A DNA stretch of 52,524 nucleotides from CAVDHB01 sp963608705. Lineage in GTDB: Bacteria > Bacteroidota > Bacteroidia > Bacteroidales > Bacteroidaceae. A model generated the notes under the pieces. It was given only the letters and a program-made list of their open reading frames with translations. It did no database searches and had not been told where the DNA came from. Location of the stretch: positions 1-52,524 of the forward strand of contig CAVDHB010000079.1 in the NCBI GenBank assembly GCA_963608705.1, given 5' to 3'. Made by a program: the position numbers and the translations under genes. This document shows, in pieces, positions 38,392 through 48,942 of the stretch; positions within the stretch are counted from its first letter, which is position 1, and every line of letters begins with the position of its first letter.

Positions 38392-38509
38392 TTTGGTCTA
38401 TCACAGGTATGATAAAACCTTCCGCGTCTGGTTTGATTGAGATAGCATGATGAGGACACAGTTGTTCACACGTTCTGCACCCTGTACAAAATTCTGTAAT
38501 CCGTTCCAT
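38392..38509 (-). pseudogene. Truncated 4Fe-4S / F420 dehydrogenase-type gene
   Basis: The fragment MERITEFCTGCRTCEQLCPHHAISIKPDAEGFIIPVIDQ carries the 4Fe-4S ligands (CxxCxxCxxxCP) that open proteins of the coenzyme F420 hydrogenase/dehydrogenase beta-subunit type found in capsule loci. After residue 39 the sequence departs from the family at the 26-bp repeat and the frame continues only to 38300. The remaining several hundred residues are missing. It overlaps nothing; the next gene begins 2 bp away. Confidence 0.7.
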
Positions 38510-38510
38510 A

Positions 38511-39614
38511 TTATTCTGTCAAAGCTTTCTTCATAAAATCAACCGCTTTCTTTCGTTCTTTACTCAGAATGTCATTGGCGTGATGAAAATCAATATCCAT
38601 ATTGTCTACAAACGAAAAGTCGTCATAACTATTCAGATGTCTATCTTTCAGTTCGGTCAATTCCAATATGCTTGCTAATCGGCTTCCGAAATCGTGTGGA
38701 TATATGGATATGAAGTTTGTGTTGAGATTTATGCTGAACGCTGTGGCATGAAAAGAATCTGTTATCACACAATCAGCGTATGCGATATACGATATGAAAT
38801 CGACAACTTCTGGTATCAGCAACGACTTTCCACACTTCGCTATTTGGTCGAACCGTGTACAAAATCTTAAAAGTTTCAGCCCTTTGCGTTTAGCGAATTC
38901 ACTGGCGTATGCATCAAACTTAGGATTGGTGTTCAACTGGTATATCAACACATATCCAGTCTCTTTAGGCTTCCGTGTGTATCTCATCCAAAACTCCTTG
39001 TCCATCTGCAATGTAGGATCCAACACCTGTACTGTCCCTTTTATTCCAAGACCATTTATAATTTCCACAGCCGTGTTCTCACGAACGGATATATATGAAT
39101 AACGTTGCAAAAGCCTTCTCGTTTCATCTTTTTCCCATTCTTCCAATTTGCCTTTTCCCATACTCGCCGCATACGAGATTTTCTTCACGTCATCTGGCAC
39201 GAAGTCAAGGAAAAGCTCAGGTAGTACGCCACCGTTCCACTCTGAGTTCCATGTTTGGTCAGAACCTGTGCAATAAACATCGCTTGTAATTGGTAACTTG
39301 GCAAAATCTTTCTTTGTCGTAACAACCGTATTCTGAACATTCAAGTTCTTTGAAAGGAAGCGGTTGAATACGGTGTTCTGCCTGATAAATGTGGGATACA
39401 GCAAAGTCGAATATATACTTCTCTTCAAGGGATTCATCCCTTTGCACCAATTTTTAGCCCTGATTGATGGCGAGGAAATGTTTGCCCGCATATAGTTGAT
39501 GAAGTCTACGTTCCATCCTAATTCTTTGAAAAACTGCTGAGTGGCTAAAGCTTGAAGGGCAGAACCATAATTGCGAACATTTTGAAGGGTTATTATTGTT
39601 ACTTTGCTTTTCAT
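38511..39614 (-). CDS. Polysaccharide pyruvyl transferase family protein
   Basis: The 367-residue protein starts MKSKVTIITLQNVRNYGSALQALATQQFFKELGWNVDFINYMR. It has VYCTGSDQTWNSEWNGG, SYAASMGKGKLEEWEK and DCVITDSFHATAFSINLN, all hallmarks of the family that adds pyruvyl groups to capsular or O-antigen sugars. It acts at the inner membrane on lipid-linked precursors. It is followed by the ferredoxin-type gene and overlaps the glycosyltransferase gene by 4 bp. AT-rich composition contrasts with the prophage. Confidence 0.85.
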   Translation of the reverse strand: MKSKVTIITLQNVRNYGSALQALATQQFFKELGWNVDFINYMRANISSPSIRAKNWCKGMNPLKRSIYSTLLYPTFIRQNTVFNRFLSKNLNVQNTVVTTKKDFAKLPITSDVYCTGSDQTWNSEWNGGVLPELFLDFVPDDVKKISYAASMGKGKLEEWEKDETRRLLQRYSYISVRENTAVEIINGLGIKGTVQVLDPTLQMDKEFWMRYTRKPKETGYVLIYQLNTNPKFDAYASEFAKRKGLKLLRFCTRFDQIAKCGKSLLIPEVVDFISYIAYADCVITDSFHATAFSINLNTNFISIYPHDFGSRLASILELTELKDRHLNSYDDFSFVDNMDIDFHHANDILSKERKKAVDFMKKALTE

Positions 39615-40684
39615 TGTACCACCTTATTTGAAATTACCTTATCTCTTAAATTGTGCATATAGTAAAGAATCCTACATATATTATACCACTTGTTACAAAA
39701 TGCCGTATAAAGAAATCCGTATTTGGGATTCTTAATGATAAATTGTATCTTTGATATTGCGAAACAACATGGATGTATAGCTTTATCATTCCTTATTTTG
39801 TCCAACAATATAGATATTTTCTCTTTTGAGTATTTACAGGCTGGCATTGATGTACTATAGAGTAATGAACCCACACTCCGTTGAATTATCGTGTCAGCAT
39901 ATAGTAAGGAATTCTCCTTGAATATATCATCCGTATTATAAGTGGACAGATATTGATTTAATCTTCCTGCAAAGGACAATGCATTTAGCACATTCACTTC
40001 TTTAAATTTTGTGGAAGTAGAAAATCCCACCCTTATGTAATGAAAGTAGAAAACTTCACTCATAATGCCAATCTTTGGCTTGCATGAAACCACACGTCCG
40101 TTGAAATCCACATCTTCACCTCCTGCCTTAAATTCAGGATTCAATTCCAAACTGTGTCTTTGCAGAAAATCTTTACGGTATAATGAGTCCCAAACACATT
40201 CCATTTGTCTCCTTTGAAGCATTTTCAAATAATGTGTTCCGACCTCTTCTGGTTGATATATTTGTTTTGTATGACAGAAATTCCAAACCTTAAGCACTGT
40301 ATTTCCTTGAGATTTTATGGTTTTATGTCCGAACTTCACTAAGTCCAAATCATTTGTTGTCGCAAAGGAATATGCTTTCTCATAAGTCTCTTTGGCAAAC
40401 TCATCATCATGGTCTGAAAATCCGATATATTCACCTTTAGCTATCTTCAAAGCAGCATTCCGGGCATTGCAAATTCCGCCATTCTTCTGATGAATAACTA
40501 CCACACGAGAGTCCTCCTTGGCATACTCATCGCAACGCTCGGAACTGCCATCCGTAGAGCCATCATCCACAAGAATTAGCTCAATCTCACGTAGACTTTG
40601 CGAAAGGACACTCTCGACAGCCGTTTTCAAATACTCGCCAGAATTGTATACCGGCATTATTACCGAAACTTTTATGTTTTGCAT
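39611..40684 (-). CDS. Family 2 glycosyltransferase
   Basis: The 357-residue GT2 enzyme MQNIKVSVIMPVYNSGEYLKTAVESVLSQSLREIELILVDDGSTDGS has a DxD-type motif (FSDHDDEFAKETYEKAYSF) and NGGICNARNAALKIAKGEYIG. It transfers a sugar from a nucleotide donor to a growing capsule unit. The C-terminal half (residues about 190-357) is hydrophobic/polar mixed with no clear membrane helix. It overlaps the pyruvyl transferase gene by 4 bp. Confidence 0.9.
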   Translation of the reverse strand: MQNIKVSVIMPVYNSGEYLKTAVESVLSQSLREIELILVDDGSTDGSSERCDEYAKEDSRVVVIHQKNGGICNARNAALKIAKGEYIGFSDHDDEFAKETYEKAYSFATTNDLDLVKFGHKTIKSQGNTVLKVWNFCHTKQIYQPEEVGTHYLKMLQRRQMECVWDSLYRKDFLQRHSLELNPEFKAGGEDVDFNGRVVSCKPKIGIMSEVFYFHYIRVGFSTSTKFKEVNVLNALSFAGRLNQYLSTYNTDDIFKENSLLYADTIIQRSVGSLLYSTSMPACKYSKEKISILLDKIRNDKAIHPCCFAISKIQFIIKNPKYGFLYTAFCNKWYNICRILYYMHNLRDKVISNKVVQ

Positions 40685-40685
40685 A

Positions 40686-42089
40686 TTATTTTATAATTCT
40701 ATGTTTTAGCATTGCCACTGATTTTCTATTTAAATAGCAACACATGATGTATTGGACGAAATATATAGTCAAGGCAATCCATATATTGAAATAATTAAAG
40801 GACAATACGAATCCCACGCACAAGAATGCGAACATGAGGGCATTTGCATAGGATTTTATATTATACAATTTGCTTAAATAAATTTCCGCAATCACACTTC
40901 TCACAATAATCGCCACTAACATTCCCAATGCGACAAATGTTATGGAATGAATCACATATACAGCCACCCATGCCATGACAAGACTTAAAAGAAAAGATGT
41001 CATATTGATATAGAACATAATTCTTTCTTTATGCGACACCTTTAGGAAGGTATTGAAAAGCAATTGCATTTTTCCATCATAACAAGTAAGCGGCAAAAGA
41101 AAAATCAGGTATACCAATGACTGTTTATAGCCGGGAAGCCAATATGAAATGAATAGATATATCAAAGGATACATCAATAATAGTAGTGGAGCGAGTATTG
41201 TAAGGGCAATGTTTATCTTTGCAAAGATTCCTGGAAGCTCGTCTTTGTTTAATCTTCTCAATGCTGGGAAAAGTACCAGACTGATTTGCAACATGAACAC
41301 GAGAAAAAAATTGGTGAGCATAATGGCAAAAGACAGTTTGCCGAACTCCACTATGCCAAAAGAAGCATCGGTAAAGAATCTGCCAATTCCTAAAATCAGC
41401 ATACTTGCGACATTGGAAAAAGTAAGCGTAAGCCCAACTTTCACATTCTCACACAAATCAGAAACTATGTTCTTCCATCTCAACAACTTTGACAACAGCA
41501 CCTCTTTGGCCTCATATATACAGTAAACCATCGCAATGATTCTTGCAAAAATATAAAAGCCTATATAGTATAACCAATCTTCCGATTTGCATATAAAAAG
41601 CAATCCAAGAATGGCTATAAAGACTATTTTTTCAAAAATCTGGGAAATAGAATAAGCCTTTGTGTTGTTTACAGCTTGCAGAATATATCCAAAATACGTC
41701 ACCGTATTGTTTATTATGGTGCAAATGCAGCTGAGCAGTATTATAGTATAGCGGTCCTTGTCGCAGAAAAAGAAGGCCCATAGACATATAATGGCACAAA
41801 GACCAGTCTGTATGGTTATGGCGTATTTATACTCAGAGCCTAATTGTCTGTAATTGAGGGACCCATATTCTTTTCCTCCAGAGCGCAAATACACACCATC
41901 ATTCAGTCCCAGGTGCAAAAAACCGCCATATTGTGTATAGAATATGAACAATTGCCAATATGAAAATGCCTCCACCCCTATTAGTTTCGGCACAATCAAT
42001 GACATTATGACGCTTAGTAACAATGCTAAGAACTGTGCCGTAAATGCATAAGAGGCATTTCGCTTGAGTTCGGATTTATTTAAGGGCAT
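40686..42089 (-). CDS. Wzx-type flippase
   Basis: The 467-residue membrane protein has about 12 hydrophobic segments, starting MPLNKSELKRNASYAFTAQFLALLLSVIMSLIVPKLIGVEAFSYWQLFIFY. It is typical of MATE-like/oligosaccharide flippases (polysaccharide biosynthesis family). It moves lipid-linked repeat units across the inner membrane. It follows the polymerase gene and overlaps its end by 14 bp. Confidence 0.85.
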   Translation of the reverse strand: MPLNKSELKRNASYAFTAQFLALLLSVIMSLIVPKLIGVEAFSYWQLFIFYTQYGGFLHLGLNDGVYLRSGGKEYGSLNYRQLGSEYKYAITIQTGLCAIICLWAFFFCDKDRYTIILLSCICTIINNTVTYFGYILQAVNNTKAYSISQIFEKIVFIAILGLLFICKSEDWLYYIGFYIFARIIAMVYCIYEAKEVLLSKLLRWKNIVSDLCENVKVGLTLTFSNVASMLILGIGRFFTDASFGIVEFGKLSFAIMLTNFFLVFMLQISLVLFPALRRLNKDELPGIFAKINIALTILAPLLLLMYPLIYLFISYWLPGYKQSLVYLIFLLPLTCYDGKMQLLFNTFLKVSHKERIMFYINMTSFLLSLVMAWVAVYVIHSITFVALGMLVAIIVRSVIAEIYLSKLYNIKSYANALMFAFLCVGFVLSFNYFNIWIALTIYFVQYIMCCYLNRKSVAMLKHRIIK

Positions 42090-43416
42090 GGTTGTATTTA
42101 AATCTAATCAGATATTTATAGAAGATGTAAAGAAGAATCAATTCTTCAATAAAGCCTAATTTAAGTCGTATATAAAAAATATCTTCTGCCGCATAAGTTG
42201 GTAAAGCCGTAAACAGATAAGCAAAAATCATTATACAAAAGATAGTCTTTTTGTTAAAACTCTTAGGATAATAACATTTACTTAAAATTCGTTTTAGGAC
42301 AAATCCCATGATAAGTGGTAAAACAAAAACGCCAATGTATCCAAAATCATTATAGTACCGTCTAAAGGGGGTATATACATTGCCTAAATTCGTGCCGTCA
42401 GATTCATACCTGAATTCAAGACCTGCGTTTTTCTTTTTCCCTTCCATTTTTGCAAAAAATATCCCTAAACCAATAAACGTCTCACTTTTAGAGAGAGAAA
42501 AATTCTCATTCTTTGGTTCTTCCAAATATTTATCAAGCAATAGCGTCGGAGTTCCGATATAAATAGTTATATAATCAAGAAACTCATCATCTTTTGTGTT
42601 TGCACGTCCCATTGCTAATCTTAGAGAATAAAAAAGAGTCAATATGCAACAAAGAGATATAACAACATATTTCTTGAATTTAGACTGGAACATTTTGAAA
42701 TTATAGCTATCTTTCTTAAAATACATAGTGATAAAAACATACCATAAGATAGCCGCTAATATTGTAATGAAGCCGAGTCGTCCACCGGTAAAGAATACAT
42801 AAGCAAAGTAAGGCAAGGAAACCAATAAATTTATTATATTCTTTTTCCATGGAAGTCCTTTTACCGCATTATATATGAAGGTGAACAAATATATATATGT
42901 AGATATGATGACTATTTTTACAAATTGTGATACTATTGGGTTAACATTATATTCCAAAATGTCTCCAAACATCATGCTGGTACGATAAGAGGCCATTATA
43001 TCTGAAAAAGAACCTAATGACGATGTCGCAGCTGAAGTTCCTATTCTTACTACTTCCTTATAAAACATGTAAACTATTGCGACATTGACTAACAAAAGTA
43101 AATAAGAGAGCATTTTATTTATGTAAATAAAAGAAAGATTTTCAAAGCTCTCTTTCTGCAAAGTCGTTTTTTTATACGTTCCTCTTGAAGCAATTTTTTC
43201 ACCAACAATGATGCCAGACAAGCCAAGAATTATCACAAAGATGGTTTGGGGATGGATGTCAATTCCTTGATTAATAGCGTTGTTTGCCAATAGTGATGTT
43301 CCAATTAGAAAGCTGAGACAGCAAATCAAAGATGGAGTAAAAAGATTTTTATTATTGCTATAATAAGAGAAAAATAACAATAAGAGGATAAAAAGTATAA
43401 GTATAAATATGCACAT
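42076..43416 (-). CDS. Wzy-type polysaccharide polymerase
   Basis: The 446-residue protein has many transmembrane segments (MCIFILILFILLLLFFSYYS, LLLVNVAIVYMFYKEV, FVKIVIISTYIYLFTFIYN and others). The C-terminus is YTPFRRYYNDFGYIGVFVLPLIMGFVLKRIL, matching O-antigen/capsule polymerases of the oligosaccharide repeat unit type. It would join the flipped units in the periplasm. It is first in this minus-strand group. Confidence 0.75.
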   Translation of the reverse strand: MCIFILILFILLLLFFSYYSNNKNLFTPSLICCLSFLIGTSLLANNAINQGIDIHPQTIFVIILGLSGIIVGEKIASRGTYKKTTLQKESFENLSFIYINKMLSYLLLLVNVAIVYMFYKEVVRIGTSAATSSLGSFSDIMASYRTSMMFGDILEYNVNPIVSQFVKIVIISTYIYLFTFIYNAVKGLPWKKNIINLLVSLPYFAYVFFTGGRLGFITILAAILWYVFITMYFKKDSYNFKMFQSKFKKYVVISLCCILTLFYSLRLAMGRANTKDDEFLDYITIYIGTPTLLLDKYLEEPKNENFSLSKSETFIGLGIFFAKMEGKKKNAGLEFRYESDGTNLGNVYTPFRRYYNDFGYIGVFVLPLIMGFVLKRILSKCYYPKSFNKKTIFCIMIFAYLFTALPTYAAEDIFYIRLKLGFIEELILLYIFYKYLIRFKYNHALK

Positions 43417-43537
43417 ATATCTATTTATTTAATTTATTTGTACTCAAAAGGTTAATACTCAATTTAGGGCATACCCCTTTGTATATAAGCACTCTGACAA
43501 GTGCCTATATGTTGAGTTGTTAAGAATTCAATGCATT

Positions 43538-44438
43538 GTAAGCCACCAATACAGCGTCCCCACTATTTATCAGTGGGTTAGCCATACCAGTATTTTTGAA
43601 TAAAATTCCGATTTTTATTGTTTAACAATCAAGCGACAGCCTAAGATACCTTGGTAACCTCTGCATCCTTGCCGTCTTTAAAATGGCGAACATAGTCACA
43701 TGGCAAGAATGAGGCATCCTCCTCGCCCATGAGGATACGGGTAAGAATATCCTCAATGTACTCACCGAAATTAACGTTGTTCAATTTGCAACTTTTCAAC
43801 AGCCCAAACATAAAAGATATGTTCCGGACAGCAAAGTGAAGCCAATTGCGTCTTCCCATGGCGATATGCCTGAAACATCTCTCTATGGTCATGTTGTATA
43901 TGTCGATTCGACCGTCCGAGAGGAATATTCGGAAGGCTTCTTCGTCATCCGACATATAATTTATTGCCCTGTGGACCATCTGGCCATATTCATTTCCTGC
44001 GGCACGTATCTTTTTGAGCATTCCCATAATGTGGTCCACGATTGGTTCGCCCCATTCCTTGCGGAACTCCAAGCGATGCTCCGGACTTTGGTTATTTTCC
44101 AAAAGGAAAACTCTCTATATGGAACAGAGCGTTTATCAATATCAGAAAATTCTCCATTCTCAAATCGACCAAGTAAGCATCCACTAGAGATAATGGCGAG
44201 CATGGAACTAGCAAGGTCTAACGCAGCAGTTCCCACCCCTCCAAGCCTTTAACTATGACAGGATGGATACAGGGGAGCTTGGTCAGCAACGAATCCCACA
44301 ATAGAAGAGCCCTTGAAAATTTTCTCCTCCTGGAGCTTGTGATCCCGTGTTCCCTCGTCATAGAGCATCACACATAGTTTCTTCTCCAACAAGAGTGTTG
44401 CCTACACATACTCTATGATATCTTTCAGCAATAGTTCG
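43538..44438 (-). pseudogene. Decayed IS66-family element, copy 1
   Basis: Minus-strand frames at 43641-44102 encode the C-terminal part of an IS66 transposase (DGRIDIYNMTIERCFRHIAMGRRNWLH and LKSCKLNNVNFGEYIEDILTRIL). The remainder (44103-44438) carries fragments of the same protein in different frames (LYDEGTRDHKLQEEKIFKGSSIVGFVADQAPLYPSCHS near 44270-44400). GTAAGCC at 43538 resembles the IS66 terminal repeat. Several frameshifts make it inactive. It borders the Gabija-like operon at its 3' end. Confidence 0.75.
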
Positions 44439-46358
44439 TTATATCCTATAAATATTTTCTTTACCAAACAGTGCATTTGCACCTTCTATCACTTGATTGG
44501 ATGCTGATGGATAATAGACAACTAAGTTTTCCTTGGCTCGTGTACAACAAACATAGAATAGTTTCTTTGTACGTTCTACAATTGAAACATTCTTGCATGT
44601 ATTATAAAACAAAGATTCGAAATTATATTTAGACCAATTGGATTTTAATATCACCAATACGTTATTATATTCCAATCCTTTTGTCTTGTGTTGAGTAGAG
44701 AAAGGTTTGTTTCCCATTCGATAGTCGTAAACATTCCTTGCCTCTTTATAGCTTACTTCTTTTATTCGTTTCCACAGATAGTGATTGTTCCCTATATAAG
44801 AATTCACCTTGTCATCTTTTATGCAAATTCCCAAGCTATCAGCTAAATCTATGACCTCTGAAATATTCATGTCATCATAAGAGCAGATTATCTTGTCAAT
44901 TCCTTCCCGAAGTTCCTTTTTCTGTCTTGCCATTACTATTTGTTTTATACTAGTTGAACGCATGAATTCATTATAATTATTGTTAAGATACAATTGAATG
45001 CAATGTTCAATCTTGTGTAAATGATGGTTGAGTGGGGATAACTTGGAACCTGTTCCCTTGTCTGCATCTTCCCCATACTTGTCATCCAACAATTGGTCTT
45101 TGTCCACATAACAAGCAATGCTTTCAAATGGCATTGTCAATGCTTCTGTATAAAGAGCAGAATTTATATCAATGAATTCTTGTTGTGCTTTTGTTGGTGA
45201 CCACTTCTTTTTGTCATCGGGGAATTTTGACGATAAGGTTTTAATTGCTTCATCCAATGTTTGTTGCTTGATGTCATCAAGAATTCCCTTAGTTTTGGCA
45301 TAGTTCTTTATTCTCTTTCCATACTCTATAATTTTGTCAGAATCGTGTATTTGCATCAGGGTTTCGAATCCTGCTTCATTTGCAATCAGATTATGAGTCA
45401 ATCGTAGTTCTTTTGTATTTTTGGTATCAGAAAAATCCCATCCGTGTTCGCTCGTAAGTTTTTCTTTCAATTCTTCTGTCTTATCCTTGTCCGAATAATA
45501 AAAAGAGATTGAACCTTCTTTTACATGCCCTTCCGTAGTCATATTGGGAGCAGTCAAATCATTAGAAGGCTCTTGGCGCAAACTATCCAATCGAAAGGAA
45601 TTCGCTAAAGTTATGATAGATTGTGGACATCTTCGGTTTTGCTTCTTTTGCACCTCATATACACAACCATCAAGAGTCTCATCTGTAATCAGATAATTGT
45701 CAATGTCGCCTACACCATCATCGTAAATGGCTTGCATAGAATCACCAAAGAAGCCAACGACACATTTTTTGCTAACTGTCGGAAAGTATTCCAATAGAAT
45801 TTTAACAATCAGGGGATTGGTGTCTTGATACTCGTCTATAAAAATAAAAGGGTATCTCGACTTGACAAAAGATACTATCTTGGGATACTTGGCAAATATC
45901 CTTTCCGAAAGTTTCAATACTTCATCATGAGAAACGATGCCATCTTGCAACTTCAGGTATTCTTTGTATTGTATGGCAAAGTCTGGCTCTCTATCTTTAT
46001 CGAAGAAATTTGATGGAACTTCACCTTCATACCCATTTAATGATATTCCAGAATCTTCCATATTCAACATTTCTATCAACGTGGCTTTAAGTTCACGTTG
46101 AAAGTTTTTTATGTTATCCCACAGAAAATCATGAATGGTCGAAACATTGAGATTGGGATGGTCAACCCTTCGTTCTATTTCATGGACAGAAGCATTAGTA
46201 TATGTCATACAGGCAATTTTGCTTGACGGATGTCTTGCAATAACCTCACGTATGATTTGTACCAAAGAGTATGTCTTGCCACTTCCTGCTCCACCACTAA
46301 GGAGAAAATTTTCATTTCTTTCTATGTGGCCTATGATTTTTTCTACTTCCTGATCCAT
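44439..46358 (-). CDS. gajB: Gabija-like GajB, UvrD/Rep-type helicase
   Basis: From MDQEVEKIIGHIERNE (start 46358) the protein has 639 residues. Walker A GGAGSGKTYS (about 22-31), a TYTNASVHEIERRV motif (Ia), FIFIDEYQDTNP (motif II), a later QHKTKGLEYNNVLVIL and LFYVCCTRAKENLVVYY (motifs V-VI) identify superfamily 1A helicases. Paired with a GajA-like nuclease it matches Gabija, in which GajB acts on DNA ends and activates the complex. Typical GajB is about 490 residues, so this one is longer. The start overlaps the end of the nuclease gene by 16 bp. Confidence 0.75.
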   Translation of the reverse strand: MDQEVEKIIGHIERNENFLLSGGAGSGKTYSLVQIIREVIARHPSSKIACMTYTNASVHEIERRVDHPNLNVSTIHDFLWDNIKNFQRELKATLIEMLNMEDSGISLNGYEGEVPSNFFDKDREPDFAIQYKEYLKLQDGIVSHDEVLKLSERIFAKYPKIVSFVKSRYPFIFIDEYQDTNPLIVKILLEYFPTVSKKCVVGFFGDSMQAIYDDGVGDIDNYLITDETLDGCVYEVQKKQNRRCPQSIITLANSFRLDSLRQEPSNDLTAPNMTTEGHVKEGSISFYYSDKDKTEELKEKLTSEHGWDFSDTKNTKELRLTHNLIANEAGFETLMQIHDSDKIIEYGKRIKNYAKTKGILDDIKQQTLDEAIKTLSSKFPDDKKKWSPTKAQQEFIDINSALYTEALTMPFESIACYVDKDQLLDDKYGEDADKGTGSKLSPLNHHLHKIEHCIQLYLNNNYNEFMRSTSIKQIVMARQKKELREGIDKIICSYDDMNISEVIDLADSLGICIKDDKVNSYIGNNHYLWKRIKEVSYKEARNVYDYRMGNKPFSTQHKTKGLEYNNVLVILKSNWSKYNFESLFYNTCKNVSIVERTKKLFYVCCTRAKENLVVYYPSASNQVIEGANALFGKENIYRI

Positions 46359-48463
46359 AAAAGTCCATCTTTTATATATTGTGGAATATTCCAACCACAG
46401 AATTCTTTGTCGCCATCTTTCTCGCTGTTGTAGATAATTTCGATAGCAAAAGTAGCCTTGCTTTCAATGCCATGTTCTGCCAAATCATACTCATCCGTAT
46501 TTTTGCTCGTATCTAAGAAATCGTTTAATATCCCTTCATTCAGGCCTCGAATTCTCGATTTATTCTTCAGTAAGAAATCCTTATTGATGGTAAAAAAATT
46601 ATCTTCAAAGGTTCTTGCTTGGTAGTCGTTTTCTTTCAACTGGAAGCAGACTTTCATATTACCATTTTCATCTTGCTTCCATTTTGAATCTTTAGCATTC
46701 CAAGTAAATACTTTTTGATCGTCAGACAATGAAAGTAATTTGCTTATTTTTAAATCTTTACCATCTTTCAGATCCTCAAAATATTCTTTCAATGCGTTGT
46801 TGGATGTAAACTTTTCGTCTGAGTCTATATATTTTGTCTTAAGAATATGACCTTTTCCGTTGATTTTATGTCCAATATCTAAGTCAGTAAATACAACCGC
46901 CTTTTCCAATCCGATGAAGTTTATGAACTTTCCAAATTTATGAGAATAAGCCCCAACCTCAATAACTGAAATGTTCTGCTTACATAATGGCAACTCGTTT
47001 TCAACCTCATTGCAATGATTTTCCTGGTCTATCTTCTTCATCAAAATTGGTAACAAAATACGTTCTGTATCTCCCTCGATAAATATAGCCTTATCTGCGA
47101 AGAATAATTCACTTCTGTTAAGTGTCAAGTAATGTTTTAAGAAAGTGTACCATTGCTGTTCGTCATCATCGTACTCTTTCCGTAAGTCTTTCAAATTCTT
47201 AGCAGTGACCTCATTGCCTATCCTGCGCATATATTTGATGTCACCAAACTCGCTTGCAGAAACAATATGGGAAGAGTGGGTGCTGATAACAGACTGTATC
47301 TGTCGTGTCTCGTCTTTTGTTTCCAATGGAGATGCCAACAAGTTTTTGATATTCTTGATGAATATGTATTGCATCTGCGGATGTGTATGAGCTTCGGGTT
47401 CTTCAATGATGAGCAGATTGATGTCAGCCATCTTGCCATTACGCCCTTTCATAAATGTTTGACGTATAATTTCAATCTGGAATATCATTGAAATCAAATT
47501 CATATATCCCAATCCGTTATGGTCTTCAGGCAATTGTGCTCCAGTATGCTCATAAACAACCTTTGTGTTACCTTTTAGAAGATTCTGCTGCTTCAAGGAA
47601 GAAGTAACCATAAGTTTTGTTTCCTTTGGCTTCACTCCTCCCATTTCTTCCACTTTTCCGAGAACTGAACTAAACATCTTGTCATAAACCTTACCCAGTT
47701 TCCTATCTGATTCGGAAATGGTTTGAATGAAGTTGTCAAGAAATTCATTTTCATCGGATTGCAATTGATTAAAAAGTTCTGCTGTCTGTAAAGACAAAGT
47801 TTTGTCGTTCTCTTTATTGGCTACTTGGCGTTTAGCGTCAATATAACCAATCGAAATCAATGCGTCTTCATGAAACTGCGGACGGGTCTTCAAGTCTATA
47901 TAGTCGCACTCATTAATTTGATTGGATAAGATATCATAAGCAATAGATTTCCTGCGCAGCACAAAATAGTTGGCTATGCTTTTATCTAAGAGATTTTCAA
48001 CTTCCTCTTGTACGCCTGTTTTATGCTTGTCAGCATTAGCTTTTGCTTTTTCGCGGAGCCTACAATAAGCATTATAAGGAAGCACATAGTCATAACCGAG
48101 AATGACGTAATAGTTGTTCTCATCCAAATCCATCATGATAAGACCTACATTCGACAAGTCATCGTCATCATTATACTTAATGTATAATCGAAGTCTAACA
48201 CCATTTTCCTGATAATCATCCTCTTTGATATCTACATCATTGGTCAACATCTCAACCAATGATGTCTTGAAGTCAAGATTAAAATCATCAATATGGATGC
48301 ATCCACCCTTGTCTCTCCAATGAAACACCTTATCCAGTAGATACAAGAGCGAAGTCTTGCCAGAGTTATTCTTTCCTATGATAAGAGACAGTTCTTGCTC
48401 CAAATCAACAGAAAAATCTTTTAGTAATCTGAAATTATGTACTGTTATCTTGCTTAGATACAT
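46343..48463 (-). CDS. gajA: Gabija-like GajA, OLD-type ATPase and TOPRIM nuclease
   Basis: The 706-residue protein has an N-terminal ABC-type ATPase with Walker A GKNNSGKT (30-37), signature-like LGYMNLISM..., and Walker B LLIIEEPEAHTHPQ (about 350-363). The C-terminal TOPRIM domain has AIFIEGDTERILLPIL (Glu463) and VVFTDLDIG (DxD). This is the OLD-family architecture of GajA, which cuts phage DNA when nucleotides are depleted. Typical GajA is about 580 residues; this has extra loops. The gene starts 18 bp after the IS66 remnant's stop, with no obvious promoter. AT-rich and foreign to neighbours. Confidence 0.75.
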   Translation of the reverse strand: MYLSKITVHNFRLLKDFSVDLEQELSLIIGKNNSGKTSLLYLLDKVFHWRDKGGCIHIDDFNLDFKTSLVEMLTNDVDIKEDDYQENGVRLRLYIKYNDDDDLSNVGLIMMDLDENNYYVILGYDYVLPYNAYCRLREKAKANADKHKTGVQEEVENLLDKSIANYFVLRRKSIAYDILSNQINECDYIDLKTRPQFHEDALISIGYIDAKRQVANKENDKTLSLQTAELFNQLQSDENEFLDNFIQTISESDRKLGKVYDKMFSSVLGKVEEMGGVKPKETKLMVTSSLKQQNLLKGNTKVVYEHTGAQLPEDHNGLGYMNLISMIFQIEIIRQTFMKGRNGKMADINLLIIEEPEAHTHPQMQYIFIKNIKNLLASPLETKDETRQIQSVISTHSSHIVSASEFGDIKYMRRIGNEVTAKNLKDLRKEYDDDEQQWYTFLKHYLTLNRSELFFADKAIFIEGDTERILLPILMKKIDQENHCNEVENELPLCKQNISVIEVGAYSHKFGKFINFIGLEKAVVFTDLDIGHKINGKGHILKTKYIDSDEKFTSNNALKEYFEDLKDGKDLKISKLLSLSDDQKVFTWNAKDSKWKQDENGNMKVCFQLKENDYQARTFEDNFFTINKDFLLKNKSRIRGLNEGILNDFLDTSKNTDEYDLAEHGIESKATFAIEIIYNSEKDGDKEFCGWNIPQYIKDGLLWIRK

Positions 48464-48481
48464 ATCTTCTTTGTAGTATAG

Positions 48482-48940
48482 TTATAGTGAAAATGTGTAT
48501 GGTGTCCAGTTTATGTTCGTCATAAGCTTGCATGTTTCCACGAAAGTAAGGAATGTCGCTGTAACCTTGGCATCCTTCTCACTACTGAAACCACCGAAGT
48601 TCTTTCGGAGATGCGTAAATGGGCGGACGACCTTCTCACAGCAGTTGTTGTCTATCAACACACTGCCTATCTTAGTATAAACCATCAGCTCCTCCAATGC
48701 TTGGGTCATATAAGTCAACACTCGTGAAGCCTGGCATAGAGCCTGACCTTATTCCTCTTATATTTCCTTAGCAGGTCTGTTGCCTGTTGGTATATGTCCT
48801 GTAACACTCCACCCCCTATGGCAATACAACTTCCCGAATATTTCTTTTATGCTCAAACAGCAACAGTTGCTGTTTGTCATCTATGGCACGTAAGTCCACC
48901 AACACTTATGGCACACGACTTTGATTAAATCTAATTTCCC
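48482..48940 (-). pseudogene. Decayed IS66-family element, copy 2 (transposase parts)
   Basis: 48482-48721 encodes an IS66 transposase C-terminus (VLIDNNCCEKVVRPFTHLRKNFGGFSSEKD ... LTFVETCKL). The upstream DNA (48722-48940) holds further frame-broken parts: QATDLLRKYKRNKVRLYARLHE and AIDDKQQLLLFEHKRNIREVVLP. Since both this copy and 43641-44102 include the same region of the transposase, they are two separate elements. The nuclease gene begins 18 bp after this fragment. Confidence 0.75.
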
Positions 48941-48942
48941 CA

